Positions 4,130 to 8,189 of a stretch of DNA of 8,189 bases are shown one piece after another; position 1 is the first letter of the stretch, and every line of letters starts with the position of its first letter. Source of the stretch: Clostridiales bacterium (GTDB taxonomy: Bacteria; Bacillota; Clostridia; Oscillospirales; CAG-272); contig JAEEGW010000376.1 in NCBI GenBank assembly GCA_016280525.1, positions 1-8,189 of the forward strand. Direction: 5' to 3'. The notes under the pieces are model-generated. The model made no database searches. It was not told the origin of the DNA and worked only from the letters and a program-made list of their open reading frames with translations. The position numbers were made by a program, and so were the translations under genes.

Positions 4130-5371
4130 AAGCACGGCGGCCTCGGCTCTGGTAAGCGGCTTTGAGCCGTCGGACAGCGGCGTTACGGTTTTATCGGTTA
4201 GCGACGATATCACCGCATACGCCTCTTTTTTTGTTATATTATCCGTCGGGCGTATCATAAGCCCGGCTTCGCTCTGTTCCGCTTCAATTACCTTAGCGGA
4301 CATGGCGGTGACGACGTAGCCGCGCTGCTGTTCGGTCAGCTTTGACGCGTCGGTAAAGCCGTCGCGCAGAGGACTGTAAACGTTCGGCGAATACCCCGCC
4401 GCTTTCATGGCCATTACTATGAAATCCGCGCGCGATACGGACTTATCCGGCTCAAAATAGGCGTAATCTCCTATTCTCTGCCCGGTAAATATACCGTTCT
4501 CCGCCAAAAGATACGCGCCGTATTCGGCTTTACTGTCTGCAATATCGGAATAAACAACGCCGCTTTTGTTCCGCTCCGTTTTCACTTTTACGGTCACCGG
4601 CTCGCTTAGATTTCCGTATTTGTCCTCAAACACGCATACGAAGCTGTCAAGCCCGGTGTAATTTGTATCAGGCGTGTATGAAAACGCGCCCTCTCCGTTT
4701 ATTTTAAGCAGTCCGCGGCACGGTTGTGAAAGCACGGCGCAGCTGATGACGTCTCCGTCCGGATCTTCCGCATTGATCTCCGAATACACCGTCACGTTCT
4801 GTTTCGTGTAAACGGTGACAGGCTCCGCTTCGGGCGCTTTGTTCTCCGCTTTAAGCGAACACAGGACGCATTCGCGTATATCGTCAGTTCCGTTTACGGA
4901 AAACGTGAAATTCGCCTCCGCTCCGGCGTAGTACGGGATGAATTTCAGCTTGTTTATTATAGCCGCGGAAATGTTCTGCCCGGCAAACACGTCAAGCGCG
5001 CCGAGCTTCAGCACACCGGCTCTTTCGTCCGGCAGACTGCGCACTGTGAGCGATACGACGCTGCCGTTCTGTGCAAATTCAGAAAAATCCGCGCTGTCAA
5101 AGACTATGCTGTCTCTTACCGCCGTTTTTTTCAGCTTTTTGTCCTTTTTTATTATCTGAATCCCGTAGGACAGATCCGGGCAATGCTTTATTGCCTCCTC
5201 CTCTTCTCTGCCGCTTTCGGCTGCAGCCGGTAAAAGCACCTTTACGGACGCGTCTTTCGGCGATACGTTTTTCTTAGCGTCGTCCGAGGCACAGACGCCG
5301 GTAGCGGCGGCATACGTTAAAAAAGCCGAGATCACCATGGTAAGGATGACCGCTCTTCTTCTGATGTTCAT
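4100..5371 (-). CDS. Secreted SLH-domain surface protein with cadherin-like repeats
   Basis: The protein has 423 residues. A signal peptide (RRR, hydrophobic 7-23, likely cleaved near VCAS at 26-29) is followed by a Lys/Glu-rich stretch (30-85). Two cadherin-like or Ig-like beta domains follow: a diverged one at about 100-165 (LTVRSLPDERAGVLKLG...YAGAEANFTFSVNG), and a clear one at about 187-265, with DPDGD (203-207) and the G-FSYTPDTNYTGLDSF pattern of bacterial cadherin-like domains. SLH modules lie at about 274-330 and 338-394, with a shortened third (398-423) ending LTRAEAAVLLASVIDGRR. SLH domains bind secondary cell-wall polymers, so it should be displayed on the surface. The mature part has six cysteines (64, 168, 171, 211, 218, 245). 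GGAAGG about 7 nt upstream supports the start. The gene is divergent from the GH-like gene. Confidence 0.85.
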   Translation of the reverse strand: MNIRRRAVILTMVISAFLTYAAATGVCASDDAKKNVSPKDASVKVLLPAAAESGREEEEAIKHCPDLSYGIQIIKKDKKLKKTAVRDSIVFDSADFSEFAQNGSVVSLTVRSLPDERAGVLKLGALDVFAGQNISAAIINKLKFIPYYAGAEANFTFSVNGTDDIRECVLCSLKAENKAPEAEPVTVYTKQNVTVYSEINAEDPDGDVISCAVLSQPCRGLLKINGEGAFSYTPDTNYTGLDSFVCVFEDKYGNLSEPVTVKVKTERNKSGVVYSDIADSKAEYGAYLLAENGIFTGQRIGDYAYFEPDKSVSRADFIVMAMKAAGYSPNVYSPLRDGFTDASKLTEQQRGYVVTAMSAKVIEAEQSEAGLMIRPTDNITKKEAYAVISSLTDKTVTPLSDGSKPLTRAEAAVLLASVIDGRR

Positions 5372-5416
5372 ATCACACCTTCCTTTCTTTTTTTACATTG
5401 TTGCCGCGATATTTGT

Positions 5417-5422
5417 ATTATA
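5417..5422 (-). promoter_or_regulatory. Candidate -10 box of the SLH gene
   Basis: On the minus strand, TATAAT (5422-5417) lies about 46 bp upstream of the ATG. No good -35 hexamer is found 16-18 bp further upstream (GAAATT at 17 bp), and the same DNA also reads TATAAT on the plus strand at 5419-5424, so the assignment is weak. Confidence 0.3.
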
Positions 5423-5454
5423 ATCTTATGCGTCTGTTAAATTTCATTAAATCA

Positions 5455-5483
5455 TTGACAAGCGGCTTTATATCTGCTAAAAT
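5455..5483 (+). promoter_or_regulatory. Promoter of the GH-like/cyclophilin operon
   Basis: A perfect TTGACA (5455-5460) and TAAAAT (5478-5483) are 17 bp apart, with TGC before the -10 as an extended element. The start should be near 5490, about 26 nt before the ATG at 5516. This is a strong housekeeping-type promoter; no operator dyad is apparent. Confidence 0.75.
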
Positions 5484-5515
5484 ATAAAAAAAGACATAAG
5501 AAAGGAAGTTTTATT

Positions 5516-7594
5516 ATGTCCGAGCTGCAATACTTACAGGACCGGAAGTGTTATCTTATCAAAGACGCCGTACTTGACGGCAAAAAGGGGCTTGAAGCGA
5601 CGTTTCACGGTTCGCTTGACACCTCAAAGGCCGATATTTATCTTGACGCGCCGGACGGGGATTACATCGGTACGCTGATGCTCTCAAACGGCAAAGGCGA
5701 AAACACCTCGCGCACGGAAATAGACGGCAGATGCGGAGTACACGATCTGTACGTCAAAGTCAAAGGTCCCGGCGTCATAACCGATATGGCGCTTACGGAA
5801 ACGGCTGAAACGGCGCCGTACGAGCCCGTGCCTGAGGAAAAAATAACGGACAACGGGCACGATACCTGGGAGGCTACCGATATGCTCGGCAGAAAGGTCT
5901 TCTCCGTTGAGGACGTGGGCGCTTTCAAGCCGGACAAAAAGGTGGGCATATTCTACTGGACGTGGCGCGAACACGCCGTGGGTCTCACCCCGGTAAACGT
6001 TTCAAAACTGCTTGACGAATTCCCCGCGGCGGAATACAACCGCGATCATCCCGGCTGGTGCGGCAAAAATATCCAGCCTCACTGGGGCGAGCCGCGATTC
6101 GGTTTCTACCGCAACTCCGACCCGTACGTCATCCGTCACCACGCGGCGATGTTAGCCGACGCCGGCGTTGATTTTCTGCTCTTTGACTGTACGAACGGAG
6201 CGCTTTTGTGGCGCGACGCGTACGAGCCGCTGCTCGAAGGCTTCAGAGCCGCGCGAGAGGACGGCATAAACGCGCCGAAGATCGCTTTTATGCTCAACTT
6301 CTGCCCGTGCGAAACGTCGGAATTCATGATACGCGCAATTTATCAGGACTTATACAAGCCCGGCAGATATAAAGATCTGTGGTTTATGTTAGACGGCAAG
6401 CCGATGATAATGGCGTACAAAGAATCTCTGCCGGAAAAGGGCAGGACAGATTTTGAAACAAAGCAGCTTGATGAAATAAAGAATTTCTTCGCGTTCCGCG
6501 CCGGTCAGCCGCTCTACGGCACGAAGGCGGGCGGACCGAAGCGCCCCGATCACTGGGGCTGGCTTGAAGTATTCCCGCAGAACAAATACGGACTGCGTGA
6601 GGACGGCTCCTGCGAGATGATGACCGTGGGCGTCGGTCAGAACGCGAACGACGAGCGTATATGCACCTGCTTCAACGACAAGGACACGTACGGCAGATCG
6701 TACACGAAAGAATACGGGCACGCCCTGATAGACGAAGATTCGTACAAATACGGCTACAACGTTCAGGAACAGTGGGAGCGCGCACTTGACATAAGCCCGG
6801 ACAACGTGTTCGTCACCGGTTGGAACGAGTGGATGATGGGTCTGTGGCACGCGCCGTGGATCAAGGATCCGAACTCGACGCAGCTCGCGATGGTTGACCA
6901 GTACGACCGCGAGCACAGCCGCGACATAGAGCCGGACAAGGACGGCTATCTTGACACGTATTATTTACAGTTAGCGTCGAATATCCGCCGCTTCAAGGGC
7001 TGTAAGCAGAGACAGAAAACCTCGCCCGAAAAGACGGTCGGCTGCTTCAACTGCTTCCGCGACGTTACCCCTTACTACCGCGCGGACAAGGGATTGACAA
7101 TCCACCGCGACTGGCCCGGTTTTGCCGGATGCTACTATAAAAACGACAGCGGCAGAAACGATATTACAGGCGCAAAAATAGCGCGCGACAAAGAATTCAT
7201 CTGGCTTTATGCGGAATGTTCCGACGATATAACCGAGCCTGCCGACAACTGGATGACGTTTTATATAGATACTGACAGAGATAAGAACACCGGCTGGGAG
7301 GGCTACGACATAGCCGTCAACCGAACAAAACCGGAAAACGGCGTAACGTGCGTTGAAAGATACGTAAAGACAGCCGAGCCCGGCTCGTTCACCTGGGAAA
7401 AGATAGGCGAGGCGGCCGTGACGGTAGATAAAAACCGCATTATGATAAAAGTTCCGCGCGCGCTTATCTGCGAAAAACGTCTTGAATTCGAGTTCAAGGT
7501 ATCGGACAATATGCAGAACGCGGACGTTATGGACTTTTACGAAAACGGCTGCGCCGCGCCTTTAGGCAGATTCAATTATTTATACAAGGAGTAA
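5516..7594 (+). CDS. GH99/GH71-like glycoside hydrolase-type protein with two carbohydrate-binding domains
   Basis: The protein has 692 residues in three parts. Residues 1-95 look like a CBM6-type beta sandwich (ADIYLDAPDGDYIGTL, HDLYVKVKGPG). Residues about 140-465 look like a TIM-barrel of the GH99/GH71-like kind: KVGIFYWTWR (142-151), an AGVDFLLFDCTNG strand (216-228), FMLNFCP (258-264), KPMIMAY (295-301) and the late-barrel VTGWNEWM (433-440) with E438. Residues about 515-690 look like a CBM9-type domain (WMTFYIDTDRDKNTGWEGYDIAVNR spans 579-603). It probably acts on a glycan, but the substrate is unknown. There is no signal peptide or membrane anchor, so it appears cytoplasmic or exported in an unusual way. 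The second glutamate expected in the GH99 WHEG motif seems replaced by Met (NEWMMG). AAAGGAAG about 7 nt upstream supports the start. The cyclophilin gene follows after 4 bp. Confidence 0.75.
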   Translation: MSELQYLQDRKCYLIKDAVLDGKKGLEATFHGSLDTSKADIYLDAPDGDYIGTLMLSNGKGENTSRTEIDGRCGVHDLYVKVKGPGVITDMALTETAETAPYEPVPEEKITDNGHDTWEATDMLGRKVFSVEDVGAFKPDKKVGIFYWTWREHAVGLTPVNVSKLLDEFPAAEYNRDHPGWCGKNIQPHWGEPRFGFYRNSDPYVIRHHAAMLADAGVDFLLFDCTNGALLWRDAYEPLLEGFRAAREDGINAPKIAFMLNFCPCETSEFMIRAIYQDLYKPGRYKDLWFMLDGKPMIMAYKESLPEKGRTDFETKQLDEIKNFFAFRAGQPLYGTKAGGPKRPDHWGWLEVFPQNKYGLREDGSCEMMTVGVGQNANDERICTCFNDKDTYGRSYTKEYGHALIDEDSYKYGYNVQEQWERALDISPDNVFVTGWNEWMMGLWHAPWIKDPNSTQLAMVDQYDREHSRDIEPDKDGYLDTYYLQLASNIRRFKGCKQRQKTSPEKTVGCFNCFRDVTPYYRADKGLTIHRDWPGFAGCYYKNDSGRNDITGAKIARDKEFIWLYAECSDDITEPADNWMTFYIDTDRDKNTGWEGYDIAVNRTKPENGVTCVERYVKTAEPGSFTWEKIGEAAVTVDKNRIMIKVPRALICEKRLEFEFKVSDNMQNADVMDFYENGCAAPLGRFNYLYKE

Positions 7595-7598
7595 GCAA

Positions 7599-8189
7599 AT
7601 GAAAAAACTGACGGCAATATTATTATCTTTACTTGCGGTATACGCGCTCGTTTCGTGCACGGTAACGCACGTTCCCGCGGAAACGGAGGAAGCGCTGCCG
7701 GAAACGCAGGCGACCTTTGACGTAACGACGAAGGATAAGGTCAATATAAAAATAGTGCTGACCGACGGACGCGTTATGGAAGCCGAGCTTTACCCGGATA
7801 CAGCGCCTATAACCGTGCAGAATTTCGTTGATCTCTGCACTTCGGGATTCTACGACGGGCTGACGTTTCACCGCATAATAAAAGGCTTTATGATACAGGG
7901 CGGCGACCCGCTCGGAAACGGCACCGGCGGCTCCGGCAAGCAGATAAAGGGCGAATTCTCAGACAACGGCGTTGAAAACAACTTAAAGCACGCAAAAGGC
8001 GTACTTTCAATGGCGCGCCGCGGCAAGGATGCGAGCGGCAATATGAATTACGACAGCGCGACCTCGCAGTTCTTCATCGTATCCGGCGAATCAACAAGCT
8101 CAAACGTGTCTAACTTAAACGGAAAATACGCCGCGTTCGGCAAGCTGACGTCCGGCTACAACGTGCTTGCACAGCTTGAAGCGGTCGCA
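7599..8189 (+). CDS. Lipoprotein cyclophilin-type peptidyl-prolyl isomerase (3' end outside window)
   Basis: The open reading frame runs 197 codons to the window edge without a stop. A lipoprotein signal peptide (MKKLTAILLSLLAVYALVSC, lipobox LVSC, C20 lipidated) and a short Glu/Thr-rich linker (about 22-44) precede a cyclophilin domain. That domain shows TAPITVQNFVDLC (68-80), the active-site stretch FHRIIKGFMIQGGDP (90-104), GVLSMAR (134-140), SQFFI (156-160) and LNGKYAAFGKL (173-183). By alignment with human cyclophilin A, the catalytic arginine is R92, with F97 and Q100 also conserved. The cyclosporin-contacting tryptophan is Asn172. It should help fold proteins on the outer face of the membrane. 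AAGGAG (7586-7591) overlaps the stop of the upstream gene, with 7 nt to the ATG, implying coupled translation. Only the last part of the domain is missing. Confidence 0.92.
   Translation, partial: MKKLTAILLSLLAVYALVSCTVTHVPAETEEALPETQATFDVTTKDKVNIKIVLTDGRVMEAELYPDTAPITVQNFVDLCTSGFYDGLTFHRIIKGFMIQGGDPLGNGTGGSGKQIKGEFSDNGVENNLKHAKGVLSMARRGKDASGNMNYDSATSQFFIVSGESTSSNVSNLNGKYAAFGKLTSGYNVLAQLEAVA

Noticed and set aside
6389..6916. Minus-strand 175-codon open frame inside the GH-like gene
   Set aside because: It is an antisense shadow of a high-GC coding region. The plus strand encodes recognisable motifs throughout the same interval.

Overview
The window looks like chromosomal DNA from an anaerobic, endospore-forming, Gram-positive bacterium of the class Clostridia, probably a gut lineage and perhaps known only from metagenomes. 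The evidence is a clear SpoIIID-type sporulation regulator, strong Shine-Dalgarno sites, consensus TTGACA/TATAAT promoters, two lipoproteins with Gram-positive-style signal peptides, an SLH-domain surface protein, and an intergenic repeat island of a type I recall from gut Clostridia assemblies (memory, not a search). No tRNA, rRNA, CRISPR array, transposase or prophage gene is visible.

Layout. Positions 1-481 hold no convincing gene. They are a mosaic of short palindromic repeats: three copies of a 25-bp element with core cgaccaatggtcg, five occurrences of the heptamer CCCCTAC at module ends, two diverged hairpin modules each ending in a 7-bp tandem array, and a 14-bp AT-rich tandem pair. 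A solitary AAA/ABC-type ATPase follows on the minus strand (482-1372). It is driven by a perfect TTGACA-N17-TATAAT promoter, and its leader contains a tandem hairpin array with 16-bp period. Divergent from it is a DUF4349 lipoprotein (1621-2529). Next come a small YdbC/PC4-like nucleic-acid-binding protein (2653-2874) with its own extended -10 promoter and a dyad, an unrecognised six-helix membrane protein (2957-3784), and spoIIID (3845-4129). The spoIIID ribosome-binding site lies inside the 3' arm of a terminator-like hairpin. An SLH/cadherin-like surface protein (4100-5371, minus) converges on spoIIID with a 30-bp overlap. Divergent from it, an apparent two-gene operon carries a GH99/GH71-like multidomain protein (5516-7594) and a lipoprotein cyclophilin (7599-8189, cut by the window end).

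How the genes relate. Most look like independent single-gene units with their own promoters. Only the glycoside-hydrolase-like gene and the cyclophilin are tightly coupled: the Shine-Dalgarno of the second overlaps the stop codon of the first. Three products face the cell exterior (DUF4349 lipoprotein, SLH protein, cyclophilin lipoprotein), so the right half has an envelope flavour, but no shared pathway can be shown.

I see no convincing new multi-gene system. The most unusual signals are non-coding: the merged terminator/RBS hairpin at spoIIID with a possible SigE-like promoter inside it, the tandem hairpin leader of the ATPase gene, and the modular repeat island.
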